Origin: Amycolatopsis palatopharyngis
Lineage (GTDB): Bacteria > Actinomycetota > Actinomycetes > Mycobacteriales > Pseudonocardiaceae
Length of the DNA stretch: 64,000 nucleotides
NCBI RefSeq assembly: GCF_003385185.1
Contig: NZ_PQHZ01000011.1
Span: forward strand, 116,153 to 180,152
Direction: 5' to 3'
Numbering within the stretch: the first letter of the stretch is position 1; every line of letters starts with the position of its first letter. Under the pieces are notes generated by a model that did no database searches, was not told the DNA's origin, and saw nothing but the letters and a program-made list of their open reading frames with translations. Made by a program: the position numbers and the translations under genes. Shown here piece by piece: positions 33,707 to 42,882 of the stretch.

Positions 33707-34957
33707 ATGATTCGAGGATTCAGTGCCCGCGCGGTGTCGCTGCTCAGCGTGGTCGCGCTGACAGCGAGCTGCTCAGCCTTACAGCAGACCGAGGACAGCC
33801 AGAACGACAGCAGTGGCTCCATCCTCATCGGCCATCTGACCCCGAAGTCAGGCTTCCTGGGTCAGCTCGGCGCAAAGGACCTGGCCGGGACGAAGTTCGC
33901 GGTCGACGAGATCAACACCGCTGGCGGCCTACTGGGTCGCCAGATCGAACTCATCTCCGAGGACAGTGTGGACCCGGGCGTGGCGGTACAGAAGGCCACC
34001 AGCCTGGTTGAGGACGAGAAGGTTGATGCACTGTTCGGCGAGATCTCGAGTGCGTCGGGGCTGGCGATCTCAGACATCGCCGACCGTAGCAAGACGACCT
34101 ACTTCAACACCGGCTGGAACTCCAATGAGGGCCGCAGTGAACAATGCAGCCGCTACGTCTTTCACGTCGACGGCAATAACAGCATGTATGTCTCCACCGT
34201 GGGTCTGTGGGTCGCCGAGCAGGAGGCCTCCCAGCACTACATGCTCACCGCGGACTACGCGTTTGGCCACGACTTGCGCGAAGAGACTTTGCGGTTGCTC
34301 AAGGAAAGGGTAAGTGGTGGAAAACTGGTCGGTGACGAACTGGTACCCACTGGCACGCGAAACTACACCAGCTACATCCGTAAATTGACCCTGGCCAAAC
34401 CCGACGACGTCTTCCTGAACCTGGCCGGGGAGGATCAGACAACCTTCCTCAAGCAGTACACCCAAGAGTACGGGGCGCCTTTTCAGGTCACTGGCGGGGT
34501 TATGGACACTGTACAATTCTGGGCGGCCGGAGCGGAGAACTTGACCGGCGTATGGCCAGCCACCTATTACCATAAATTGGATACGCCAGCCAACCAAGAA
34601 TTTGTCCAGCGTTGGCGCGACAAGCACAACGGAACACCGCCGGACAACCAGGCGTGGCAGAGCTACACGGCAATCAAGGTATGGGCAGCCGCGGTGGAGA
34701 AGGCTGGCTCGGTCGATACCGAGGCCGTCGTGAAGGCGTTGCGAAGCGGCATGAAGTTCGATGTGCTCAAGGAACGTCCTGCCGTCATCCGCACGCAGGA
34801 CAACCAGCTGATGTATGACATGTACGCCGTCGAGGTCGACGCGAAGAATATGGAAGACAGTTACGACATTTTCAACATCCAGCAGCCGGTGCCCGGCCCC
34901 GGACGTGACCTGGAAGAAATCCAGATCCCCAAGGAGCGCAGCGCATGCTCGTTGTGA
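33707..34957 (+). CDS. LivK-type ABC substrate-binding lipoprotein
   Basis: A 416-residue binding protein of the leucine/amide family (Peripla_BP_6). A signal segment (MIRGFSARAVSLLS) ends in a lipobox-like TASC near residue 23, then a short acidic linker. Mature motifs are ILIGHLTPKSGFLGQLG, AVDEINTAGGLLGRQIEL and TADYAFGHDLREET. It starts the plus-strand operon of locus C and supplies LivH and the LivMGF fusion. Such systems import amino acids, amides, short acids or small polyols; the enzymes here suggest an alcohol or hydroxy acid. Confidence 0.9.
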   Translation: MIRGFSARAVSLLSVVALTASCSALQQTEDSQNDSSGSILIGHLTPKSGFLGQLGAKDLAGTKFAVDEINTAGGLLGRQIELISEDSVDPGVAVQKATSLVEDEKVDALFGEISSASGLAISDIADRSKTTYFNTGWNSNEGRSEQCSRYVFHVDGNNSMYVSTVGLWVAEQEASQHYMLTADYAFGHDLREETLRLLKERVSGGKLVGDELVPTGTRNYTSYIRKLTLAKPDDVFLNLAGEDQTTFLKQYTQEYGAPFQVTGGVMDTVQFWAAGAENLTGVWPATYYHKLDTPANQEFVQRWRDKHNGTPPDNQAWQSYTAIKVWAAAVEKAGSVDTEAVVKALRSGMKFDVLKERPAVIRTQDNQLMYDMYAVEVDAKNMEDSYDIFNIQQPVPGPGRDLEEIQIPKERSACSL

Positions 34958-34997
34958 ACTTTCCCCGAGGGGAAGGCGCCCGAAGCGGAGGTAACCG

Positions 34998-35873
34998 ATG
35001 ACGCTGCTGCGTTACATCCTCGATGGCCTCGTCTCCGGAACGCTGTACGTCGTCATGGCGCTGGGTCTGTCCATCATCTTCGGGCTACTCGGCATCGTGA
35101 ACTTCGCCCACGGGATCCTCTACGCTCTCGGCGCCTACCTGGCCCTGGCGGTGTCCGGCGGGATCGTAGAACTGCCGTTCTGGCTCAGCCTTGTTGTCGC
35201 CCCGCTCGGTGTGGCCGTGATTGCGATGGTCCTCGAGGTATTGTTCTTGCGGCGGTTCTACGCCGTCGACCCGATCCTGGGCCTGCTGTTCACATTCGGA
35301 CTGACACTGGTCGGTGAAGACGCCATCCGGATGATCTGGGGCCCTACCGGCATTCCCTTCGGCATCCCGGACTTCCTCAGCGGCTCGGTCGAGCTGCTGG
35401 GACTGAACTACTCGGTGTATCGGCTGTTCATCGTGGCGATGGTCGCCGTGGTCGTCGGGTTGCTGTGGTTGTTCTTCAATCGCACGCCAGCCGGACTAAT
35501 CATCCGTGCCGGCAGCCGCGACGGCGAGATGGTGCGGCTGCTCGGCATCAGCCTCAAACCCACTTTCACACTGGTATTCGGCGTCGGGGCTGCGCTAGCC
35601 GCGCTCGCCGGAGTGCTGTCCGCGCCCCTGGCCGGGGTGCAGCCCGCTATGGGCACCGACGTGCTCACCATCGCGTTCGTGGTGGTAGTCATAGGCGGGC
35701 TGGGCTCGTTCTGGGGATCGGTTGGCTCCGGCCTGCTGGTCGGCGTCGTGGTCACATTGACCGCTGCCTACGCACCAGCGTATTCGCAGGCCTCGATGTT
35801 CGCCCTGATGATTGCTGTGCTGCTCTTTCGACCGCGAGGCCTGTTCGGTCAGCACTGGGAGAGGTTCGAATGA
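34998..35873 (+). CDS. livH: LivH-type branched-chain-class ABC permease
   Basis: A 291-residue permease of the LivH family: LRYILDGLVSGTLYVVMALG at the start, about eight hydrophobic helices, and the GSFWGSVGSGLLVGV motif in the last third, as in LivH. GGAGG precedes the ATG. The stop overlaps the fusion gene start (ATGA), consistent with one-to-one membrane assembly. Confidence 0.92.
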   Translation: MTLLRYILDGLVSGTLYVVMALGLSIIFGLLGIVNFAHGILYALGAYLALAVSGGIVELPFWLSLVVAPLGVAVIAMVLEVLFLRRFYAVDPILGLLFTFGLTLVGEDAIRMIWGPTGIPFGIPDFLSGSVELLGLNYSVYRLFIVAMVAVVVGLLWLFFNRTPAGLIIRAGSRDGEMVRLLGISLKPTFTLVFGVGAALAALAGVLSAPLAGVQPAMGTDVLTIAFVVVVIGGLGSFWGSVGSGLLVGVVVTLTAAYAPAYSQASMFALMIAVLLFRPRGLFGQHWERFE

Positions 35874-38446
35874 TCGTCAAGATCGGACAGCTCGTCCGCC
35901 ACCCAATGACGCTGTTCGGCGTAGTCCTGCTGCTACTACCGTTCGCGGTCGTACTGACCGCCGGCAGTGTATTGCTGGCGACCGAGATCGCATGCTTCGC
36001 GCTGATGGCCGTCGCCTACAACGTCCTGCTCGGATACACCGGGCTGTTGTCCTTCGGACACGGCCTGTTTTTCGGCGTCGGGGCCTACGTTGCGGCGTTG
36101 CTGCAGCTGCGGCTTCTGCCGGACTCGATGCTCGTGCCGATCGCGGCCGGTGCTCTGGCGGCAGCCGCGATCGGCCTGCTCGTCGGGGCGCTGGTGCTGC
36201 GCAAGAGCAGCGGCGTCTACTTCTCCTTGATCACGTTGGCCTTTGGCATGGGTGGCTTCTACCTGGTCTACCGCGCCACCGACATCACCGGCGGGGAGAA
36301 CGGTCTCGGCGACTTCGGGCCGGTGAGCGTCGCCGGTCTCGACATGTCCAACCGTGCCAACTACTACTACCTCAGCGCCGCCATCGTATTCATCGGCGTC
36401 TTGTTGATGTGGCGGTTCACCCGGTCCCCGTTCGGGCGCGTCCTGCGCGCCATCAAGGGCAACGAGGATCGGGTCCGTGCTCTGGGCTACAGCCCCTACC
36501 GATACAAAGTGGTCGCGTTCGTCGTCTCTGCCGGCTTCACCGGGCTGGCAGGAGCGTTGTACGTCTACGCCCTCGCATATACCTTTCCGACGTTGTTCCA
36601 CGCCTCTTTTTCCGGCCAGATCACCGCAATGACGATTCTCGGCGGTACGAGTGCGTTCCTCGGTCCGGCGCTGGGCAGTTTCTTCTTCGTCTACGTCCGT
36701 GAGTCGCTGTCGTCGTTCACCGATAACTGGATGCTCTTCTTCGGTCTTCTCTTCATGGCGTTCATCCTGTTCAGCCCGCAAGGCCTCAGCGGCCTCGCAC
36801 AGCGGCTGTGGCGACGAGTGTTCCGTCATGCCAAGGCTGTCCATCAGGTCAGTTCGCCGTCACCGGACGACAGCGAACCCGCATCAAGTTCCGCGGCCAT
36901 AACTAATCCCGCCAACCTCGGTGCCGAAGCGGCAACGGTGGGCAGAGATCGCGTCGGTGGACCAGTTGTGCTGTCTGCTTCCGGGATAATCAAACGCTTC
37001 GGCGGTTTCACCGCAGTCGACCGGGTGGACCTACAGGTGCACGAGGGAACCGTCCACGGCTTGATCGGACCCAATGGTGCCGGCAAAACTACGTTCTTCA
37101 ATTGCCTGAGCGGAACGATGCCGAAGACCGCAGGACAAGTACTGTTCGGCGGCGAGGATGTCAGTGCACTGCCCATGCACGAGTTGGCGGAGCGCGGTAT
37201 GGCCCGCTCGTTCCAGATCGTCAGCGTGTTCAAGGACCTCACCGTTGGCGAGAACGTCGAAGTCGCCGTGCAGGCCGCGACCCGGCACAAGCAACAGGTA
37301 CATACCCGCGCCGATGCCTTGCCCGACGTCAGCAACCGCGCCCAGGAACTCGTCAACGAGTGGGGGCTGGCCGGTAAGGAACACCTGTTGGCCGGGGTGC
37401 TCTCCCACGGCGACCAACGATTGCTCGACATCGCCATGGCACTCGCCAGCGGTCCGTCGATGCTCCTTCTCGACGAGCCGTTCGCGGGTCTGCCCAGCAG
37501 CGGCCGGGACGCGGTCAGCAACGTCATCCGTCGCCTGAACCAGGAGCTCGGCATGACAATCCTGCTGATCGAACACGACATCGAGCGGCTAATGGCCCTG
37601 ACGGATGTGGTGACGGTCCTCAGCCGCGGTCAAGTACTCGCTGACGGACCACCCGAACAAGTGCGGTCCGACCCTGACGTGCAATTGGCTTACATGGGCG
37701 AAGCGCAGGTCAGTGAGGTCGACCGGGTTGACCGCACCGACGCACCCGCGCTTCTCGAAGCCGTCGACGTGGACTCCTTCTACGACAAGAGTCAAGCCCT
37801 GGAACGAGTGAGCCTGCGGGTGCATGAGGGAGAGGTGGTCTGCTTACTCGGCCGCAACGGCGCAGGCAAGACTACGACACTGATGAGCATCATGGGGACC
37901 GTCCCGGTACGTCACGGCACGATCACCGTGGCCGGCGCGGACGTCACCAACGCACCGCCGGAGCGCGTCGCCCGCGCCGGTGTCGGTTTGGTCCCCCAAG
38001 GACGCCGCGTGTTCGGGAACCTGTCCGTACACGAGAACCTCAAACTGGCCGCCAGGGACGCGTCAGGAGGCCAGGGTTGGACGGTCGCACGCGTGTACGA
38101 GCGGTTTCCGATGCTACAGCGCTTGCAAGGCCGGCAAGCAGCCAACCTGTCCGGCGGGGAGCGGCAGATGCTGGCCATGGCCAGGGCGCTGGTGTCCAAC
38201 ACCCGGTTGCTGCTGTTGGACGAACCGTTCGAGGGCCTAGCCCAGATCGTCGTCTCCGACATCGTGCAGGTCATACGTGAGCTGCGCGGAGAGTTGACCA
38301 TCTTGCTGGTGGAGCAGAGCTTCGAACTGGCGTTGGCTCTGGCCGACCGGGCGTATGTCATGTCCAACGGCCAGATCGTGTTCGAGGGCTCTCCGGCCGA
38401 CCTCCAAAACGACAAGGAATTGAGCCAGCGCCTCATGGGAGTGTGA
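35870..38446 (+). CDS. LivM-LivG-LivF triple fusion ABC transporter protein
   Basis: A single 858-residue reading frame joins three normally separate parts. Residues about 1-325 are a LivM permease (NVLLGYTGLLSFGHG and KGNEDRVRALGYSPY). A polar linker of about 50 residues follows. A LivG ATPase comes next: Walker A GPNGAGKTT at 400, signature LSHGDQR at 511, Walker B LLLLDEPFAGLP. The last unit is a LivF ATPase: Walker A GRNGAGKTT at 661, signature LSGGERQM at 760, Walker B LLLLDEPFEGLA. All motifs look functional. The start at 35870 overlaps livH by 4 bases. No stop or shift breaks the junctions, so both ATPases are covalently tied to one permease half. LivM-LivG fusions are familiar; including LivF is unusual. 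Confidence 0.93.
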   Translation: MIVKIGQLVRHPMTLFGVVLLLLPFAVVLTAGSVLLATEIACFALMAVAYNVLLGYTGLLSFGHGLFFGVGAYVAALLQLRLLPDSMLVPIAAGALAAAAIGLLVGALVLRKSSGVYFSLITLAFGMGGFYLVYRATDITGGENGLGDFGPVSVAGLDMSNRANYYYLSAAIVFIGVLLMWRFTRSPFGRVLRAIKGNEDRVRALGYSPYRYKVVAFVVSAGFTGLAGALYVYALAYTFPTLFHASFSGQITAMTILGGTSAFLGPALGSFFFVYVRESLSSFTDNWMLFFGLLFMAFILFSPQGLSGLAQRLWRRVFRHAKAVHQVSSPSPDDSEPASSSAAITNPANLGAEAATVGRDRVGGPVVLSASGIIKRFGGFTAVDRVDLQVHEGTVHGLIGPNGAGKTTFFNCLSGTMPKTAGQVLFGGEDVSALPMHELAERGMARSFQIVSVFKDLTVGENVEVAVQAATRHKQQVHTRADALPDVSNRAQELVNEWGLAGKEHLLAGVLSHGDQRLLDIAMALASGPSMLLLDEPFAGLPSSGRDAVSNVIRRLNQELGMTILLIEHDIERLMALTDVVTVLSRGQVLADGPPEQVRSDPDVQLAYMGEAQVSEVDRVDRTDAPALLEAVDVDSFYDKSQALERVSLRVHEGEVVCLLGRNGAGKTTTLMSIMGTVPVRHGTITVAGADVTNAPPERVARAGVGLVPQGRRVFGNLSVHENLKLAARDASGGQGWTVARVYERFPMLQRLQGRQAANLSGGERQMLAMARALVSNTRLLLLDEPFEGLAQIVVSDIVQVIRELRGELTILLVEQSFELALALADRAYVMSNGQIVFEGSPADLQNDKELSQRLMGV

Positions 38447-38486
38447 GCGCCCGTCCTGTCGTTTGCCCACCGAAAGGAGATTGACC

Positions 38487-39821
38487 ATGTCGAAGGTGCT
38501 GAAGCCTGCGACCAAGAAGAAGCAGGACGCCTCTGCCCAGTCCGGGGTGCAGGAGTCCGTTGCCGCCATCATCGCCGACATCCGCGAACGCGGCGACGCC
38601 GCCGTTCGTCACTACTCCGAGAAGTTCGACTCCTGGAGCCCTGAGTCGTTTCGGCTCTCGGAGCACGACATCGACCGGCACCTGTCCCAGGTACCCGCAC
38701 AGGTGATCGAGGACATTGAGTTCGCCCAGAAGCAGGTACGCGACTTCGCCCAACAGCAACGCGACTCGATGCTGGATCTGGAGACCGAAACTCTTCCCGG
38801 AGTCCGCCTAGGACAACGGCACATTCCCATCGCAGCGTCGGGAGCATATGTGCCGGGAGGCCGCTACCCGTTGACAGCATCAGCACACATGACTGTGGTG
38901 ACGGCCAAGGTCGCTGGCGTGTCCAGGGTGATGGCCTGCACTCCGCCCATTCGCGGCGAGGTACCGGTTGCCACCGTTGCCGCGATGCATCTGGCCGGTG
39001 CGGACGAGATCTATCTGCTCGGAGGTGTACAGGCCGTGGTCGCCATGGCGTTGGGTACCGAAACGATTCCTCGCGTGGACCTGATAGCCGGCCCCGGCAA
39101 CGCCTACGTGGCCGAAGCCAAACGCCAGCTGTTCGGGTCGGTCGGCATCGACCTGTTCGCCGGTCCCACCGAAACACTGGTGATCGCGGATGCTTCGGCC
39201 GACCCATTCGTGGTCGCGGTCGACCTGCTGAGCCAGGCCGAGCATGGCCCAGACTCCCCGGCAGTGCTGATCACTACCTCCGAAGATGTAGCCCGGGCAG
39301 TGCTGCAACACGTGGAACGCATTTTACCCGGCATGCCAACACAGGACATGGCCGGACCGGCGTGGCAGGACCACGGCGAGGTACACGTCGTGGATGACCT
39401 GGAGCAGGCGTACGCGCTTGCGGATGACTTCGCCAGCGAGCACGTTCAGGTGCTCACCGCGCAGCCGCGGGAGGCGCTGGAAAAGATGCGAAATTACGGC
39501 GCGCTGTTCCTGGGCGAGGGCACCTGCGTCTCCTATGGGGACAAAGTCATCGGCACCAATCACGTGCTGCCAACACGCGGCGCGGCCCGGTACACCGGGG
39601 GGCTGTGGGTAGGAAAATACCTCAAGACGGTTACCTACCAGCAGGTCGACGACGCATCGACCAGCGCCGAGCTGGGCAGGGTTTGCGGACGTGCCTCAAG
39701 AGTCGAGTTGTTCGAGGGCCACGCGCGTTCCGGTGACGTCCGCGCCGCCAAGTACGCCGGAGACCCACTCACGTGGGCCCCGGAGAGGATGTCGGAGTGG
39801 CCCGCGCAGGACTCGCTGTGA
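38487..39821 (+). CDS. HisD-like NAD-dependent alcohol dehydrogenase
   Basis: A 444-residue histidinol-dehydrogenase family protein. Family blocks include GQRHIPIAASGAYVPGGRYP, CTPPIRGEVP, AGPGNAYVAEAKRQ, DLFAGPTETLV and GTNHVLPTRGAARY. HisD enzymes perform a two-step, four-electron oxidation of a primary alcohol to an acid. Catabolic relatives include sulfopropanediol 3-dehydrogenase (HpsN). Position behind a Liv importer, and no other his genes, argue against histidine synthesis. AAAGGAG lies before the ATG at 38487. It overlaps the following SDR gene. The substrate is probably the imported primary alcohol. Confidence 0.88.
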   Translation: MSKVLKPATKKKQDASAQSGVQESVAAIIADIRERGDAAVRHYSEKFDSWSPESFRLSEHDIDRHLSQVPAQVIEDIEFAQKQVRDFAQQQRDSMLDLETETLPGVRLGQRHIPIAASGAYVPGGRYPLTASAHMTVVTAKVAGVSRVMACTPPIRGEVPVATVAAMHLAGADEIYLLGGVQAVVAMALGTETIPRVDLIAGPGNAYVAEAKRQLFGSVGIDLFAGPTETLVIADASADPFVVAVDLLSQAEHGPDSPAVLITTSEDVARAVLQHVERILPGMPTQDMAGPAWQDHGEVHVVDDLEQAYALADDFASEHVQVLTAQPREALEKMRNYGALFLGEGTCVSYGDKVIGTNHVLPTRGAARYTGGLWVGKYLKTVTYQQVDDASTSAELGRVCGRASRVELFEGHARSGDVRAAKYAGDPLTWAPERMSEWPAQDSL

Positions 39822-40564
39822 CAGTCGACTTCGGCCTCAACCGCCGTCGTGCACTGGTCTCCGGTGCGGCTGGCGGACTGGGAACCGCAATCGCCGACGG
39901 ACTGGCCGAACTGGGAGCCCAAGTGGTCGCGACCAGCCGGGACGTGAGAACAGCTCATTGGCTGGCCGAGCGCTATGGCACCAATCCGTGCACGCTCGAC
40001 GTCCGCGACACCGCGTCGATCCACACCGTGGTGGACCAGGTCTGGGCAGATGGCGGCATCGACATCCTGGTGAACAACGCCGGGGTCAACCGGCCGGCCG
40101 CCATGCCCGACGTGACCGAGTCCGACTGGGACACCGTCGTCGACACCAACCTCAAGGGTGTCTTCTTCCTCACCCAAGCCGTCGTCGGTCACATGCGCGC
40201 GGAAAACAGGCCTGGCTCGGTCGTCAACATCGGCTCTCAAGCCGGCGCGGTCGGCATCGAGGAGCGTGCGGCCTACTGCGCGAGCAAGGGCGGCCTCGTC
40301 CAGCTCACCCGGGCGCTGGCCTTGGAGCTGGCCGAACATGACATCCGCGTGAACTCTGTCGCCCCTACTTTCGTGTTGACCGAACTCACCAGGTCGACAT
40401 TGGAGCAACCCGAACTCCGGGAGAGATTCCTCGGCCGGATTCCCATGGGCCGGTTCGCCCGCCCAGAGGACGTCGTCGGCGCCGTGGCGTACCTGAGCGG
40501 AGACATGGCCGCCATGGTCACAGGCCACACCTTGCTCGTCGATGGCGGCTGGACGGCTCGATGA
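39818..40564 (+). CDS. SDR family dehydrogenase
   Basis: A 248-residue classical SDR: VSGAAGGLGTA cofactor loop, NNAGVNRP, Ser in NIGSQAG, YCASK catalytic pair and RVNSVAPTF. I start it at the GTG overlapping the HisD-like stop (GTGA); a GTG at 39797 with GGAGAGG 9 bases upstream is about as likely and would add 7 residues. It is the last gene of the Liv operon. It may oxidise a secondary hydroxyl of the same substrate. A strong hairpin follows about 220 bases downstream. Confidence 0.87.
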   Translation: MTVDFGLNRRRALVSGAAGGLGTAIADGLAELGAQVVATSRDVRTAHWLAERYGTNPCTLDVRDTASIHTVVDQVWADGGIDILVNNAGVNRPAAMPDVTESDWDTVVDTNLKGVFFLTQAVVGHMRAENRPGSVVNIGSQAGAVGIEERAAYCASKGGLVQLTRALALELAEHDIRVNSVAPTFVLTELTRSTLEQPELRERFLGRIPMGRFARPEDVVGAVAYLSGDMAAMVTGHTLLVDGGWTAR

Positions 40565-40787
40565 CTGCGTTGATCTCGTGAGTTGCGCGTGGACGCTGCT
40601 CGTCGAGATCACTGAGTCAGCCGCAGACCGCCGCGGGTCGTCGTCGTAGACGAGGTCGTCACCGCCCCGCTCACCGAGGGAGTCACTCGGCCGCCGAAAT
40701 CGCGGTGGAGGACGGCTGGGTCGTCGATGTGGAGGCTTGGCATGGCAGCACGGCAGCCGCCGTGATCTGCTTCGGTGTCTCGAACCC
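40565..40787. other. Intergenic spacer with possible coding remnant
   Basis: No gene seen. A short open stretch on the plus strand (40692 onward, AAEIAVEDGWVVDVEAWHG) has coding-like composition but no start, no family resemblance and a frame change before it, so it may be a relic. Confidence 0.35.
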
Positions 40788-40835
40788 GTCCGCAGGCCCC
40801 TTGCTTGCGCTCACGCAAACAAGGGGCCTGCGGAC
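40788..40835. terminator. Strong composite hairpin between convergent operons
   Basis: GTCCGCAGGCCCCTTG (40788-40803) is perfectly complementary to 40820-40835. The 16-base loop itself holds a second stem, TTGCG/CGCAA around CTCA. It lies just beyond the rbsB stop on one strand and 220 bases beyond the SDR stop on the other, fitting a bidirectional terminator. There is no clear T-tract, which is common in high-GC actinobacteria. Confidence 0.8.
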
Positions 40836-40841
40836 CAGATC

Positions 40842-41849
40842 TCACCGAAGAGCGGGGGGTACGTCAGCGGTCGCGCCGATGCTGATCAGTTTCTGCGCGT
40901 ATTCGGCCACGTTTTCCTTGGTCACGAGTTCGCCTTGCAGCTTCGTGTCCTTCTCTACCTGATTGCCTTCGAGAACGTTCGTGGCCAGGTCGATGACTTT
41001 CTGGCCGAGCGCATATGGCGACTCGGCGTTCGTGGCGTACATCTCGCCTGCGTTGACCGCGGCGAGCGCATCGGCGATTCCGTCGTTGCCGACCAACACG
41101 ACCTTGTCCGTCAGGTTCCGTGCCTTCAACGCCGCGAGCACGCCCATCGCCATCTCGTCATTGGCGGCATAGACGCCGTTGATGTCGGGATGTGCCTGAA
41201 GAATGTTCGTCATCACATTGAGTGCCTTGCCCCTGTCGAAGTCCGCGGCCTGCGTGGCGACCGTCGCTATGCCTGAGTACTCCGCGATTTGCTCCTGGAA
41301 CCCTTTGCTGCGGTCTCGCGCGACGTTCGTGCCGAGGATGCCTTGGATCTCGACGATTTTGCCCTCCTTCCCAAGCCCTTTCGCGAGCGCGTCGGCTGCG
41401 TTGCGACCTGCCTGGATGGGGTCGTAGCCGACGAATGTCTCGAGATTGCCGCCGTCAGGTCGGCGGTCGAAGGCCATCACCGGCACGCCCGCCTGGTTGG
41501 CGGCGTTCACCGACGCAGTGCCCGACTGGCTGCCGACCGGGTCGAGGATCAGGATTCCAGGCTGCTTTGTGACAGCCGTGGTCGCCAAGTCGAGTGCTGT
41601 GCTGGCACTGTTGTTGGCATTCTGCACGTTGAGCTCGATACCGTTCTTCGCGGCCTGCGCCTCCGCACCGTTTTTCACGCTGACGAAGAACGGGTTGTTC
41701 AAGGTGCTCATAATCAGCACCGCGCTTCTTTCGCTGGCGTCGGGGCCGGATGCTGTGGCGTCCTCAGCCGGACGGCTGCAAGCGCCGGCGATCAGGGACA
41801 GTCCGACGAAGAAGACGGCCGCGACGCTGCGGACGTGGTGGTGTCTCAT
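40842..41849 (-). CDS. rbsB: Ribose ABC transporter substrate-binding lipoprotein
   Basis: A 335-residue RbsB-type (Peripla_BP_4) sugar-binding protein. Start ATG at 41849 gives MRHHHVRSVAAVFF and a lipobox-like AGAC near residue 24. Mature motifs are STLNNPFFVSVKNGAEAQA, LILDPVGSQSG, PVMAFDRRPDGG and NGVYAANDEMAMG, matching ribose-binding proteins. It is the last gene of the rbs operon, directly before the strong hairpin. Ribose is the expected ligand because rbsD and rbsK are present. Confidence 0.92.
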   Translation of the reverse strand: MRHHHVRSVAAVFFVGLSLIAGACSRPAEDATASGPDASERSAVLIMSTLNNPFFVSVKNGAEAQAAKNGIELNVQNANNSASTALDLATTAVTKQPGILILDPVGSQSGTASVNAANQAGVPVMAFDRRPDGGNLETFVGYDPIQAGRNAADALAKGLGKEGKIVEIQGILGTNVARDRSKGFQEQIAEYSGIATVATQAADFDRGKALNVMTNILQAHPDINGVYAANDEMAMGVLAALKARNLTDKVVLVGNDGIADALAAVNAGEMYATNAESPYALGQKVIDLATNVLEGNQVEKDTKLQGELVTKENVAEYAQKLISIGATADVPPALR

Positions 41850-41871
41850 GGAAACCTCTCGGGTGATGGGG

Positions 41872-42882
41872 TCACTTGCGGACGAGATCGTTCGGCTGCT
41901 CGATTGAGCGGGAAGCCGGCGACGAGGGTGGCCGACGGCCGAACATGACACGGAACGAGGCCGCATTGCGGTCCAGCAACACGGCAAACAGGATCACCGC
42001 GCCCTTCACTACGTTTTGCAGGAAGGGCGAGACGTCGAGCAGGTTCATACCGTTGTCGACGACTCCGAGAATGAAGGCTCCGACGAGCGTGCCAACGAGG
42101 TTGCCGCGACCACCGGCGAGACTCGTCCCGCCGATGATCACTGCCGCGATCGCCACGAGCTCAAGGCCCGTGCCGGCAGTGGGCGACGCGGTCGATAGCC
42201 GCGCCGTCACAATGAAGCCGGCCAGCCCGGACAGCAGGCCGCTGATCATGAACGCCTGGATCTTGACCCGGTCAGTGGGAATACCGGACAGCTTGGCCGC
42301 CTCGGCGTTATCCCCGGTGGCATAGACGTAGCGACCGAACCGGGTCCTGGAGAGCAGGGTGCCGCACACCGCGAAGACCACGATCATGAGCCACACGGGG
42401 ACCGGCACGCCGAGTACCTCGGCCTGGCCGATGTTCTGGAAGTCGTAGTCGTTTACCGCGATCGGGTTACCTTCGGAAAGTTGCAGTGTGAGACCGGCGA
42501 GCACAGACATCATCGCGAGCGTCGCGATGAACGACGGCATACGCGTCTTGGTGACGAACAGGCCGTTGATCAAGCCTGCCGCCGCACCGACGCCCAGGCC
42601 CACGGCGATGCCGACGATGGTGGGCTGCCCCTGCAGTGTGAGCGCAGTGACCATCGCGGAGAAACCCAGCGTGGCACCCACCGACAAATCGATCTCCGCA
42701 AGGATGATCACGAAGGTCTGACCAGCGGCGAGCAGGGCCATGACCGAGGTCGCCAATGCGACGTTCAACAGGTTCGTCGACGTCAGGAAAACGGGCGAGA
42801 CGATACTGAGAACGACACCGACGACGAGCAGCATCCACACGGCGCGGAACTCACCGAGAGTGCGGCGAAAACGGTGGCTCAT
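41872..42882 (-). CDS. rbsC: Ribose ABC transporter permease
   Basis: A 336-residue RbsC-type permease with eight or more membrane helices and the motifs GQTFVIILAEIDLSVG, MPSFIATLAMM, NAEAAKLSGIP and GTSLAGGRGNLVGT characteristic of the family. GGAGG sits before the ATG at 42882, inside the rbsA end, with which it overlaps by 4 bases. Confidence 0.93.
   Translation of the reverse strand: MSHRFRRTLGEFRAVWMLLVVGVVLSIVSPVFLTSTNLLNVALATSVMALLAAGQTFVIILAEIDLSVGATLGFSAMVTALTLQGQPTIVGIAVGLGVGAAAGLINGLFVTKTRMPSFIATLAMMSVLAGLTLQLSEGNPIAVNDYDFQNIGQAEVLGVPVPVWLMIVVFAVCGTLLSRTRFGRYVYATGDNAEAAKLSGIPTDRVKIQAFMISGLLSGLAGFIVTARLSTASPTAGTGLELVAIAAVIIGGTSLAGGRGNLVGTLVGAFILGVVDNGMNLLDVSPFLQNVVKGAVILFAVLLDRNAASFRVMFGRRPPSSPASRSIEQPNDLVRK

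Noticed and set aside
38487..39821. Histidine biosynthesis (true histidinol dehydrogenase)
   Set aside because: No other his gene is nearby and the gene lies within a Liv-importer operon, so a catabolic HisD relative fits better.
38487..40564. Sulfopropanediol catabolism from HisD-like plus SDR
   Set aside because: The pairing recalls HpsN with an SDR, but no sulfolactate-cleaving enzyme or sulfonate transporter is in the window, so it is kept only as one possible substrate class.
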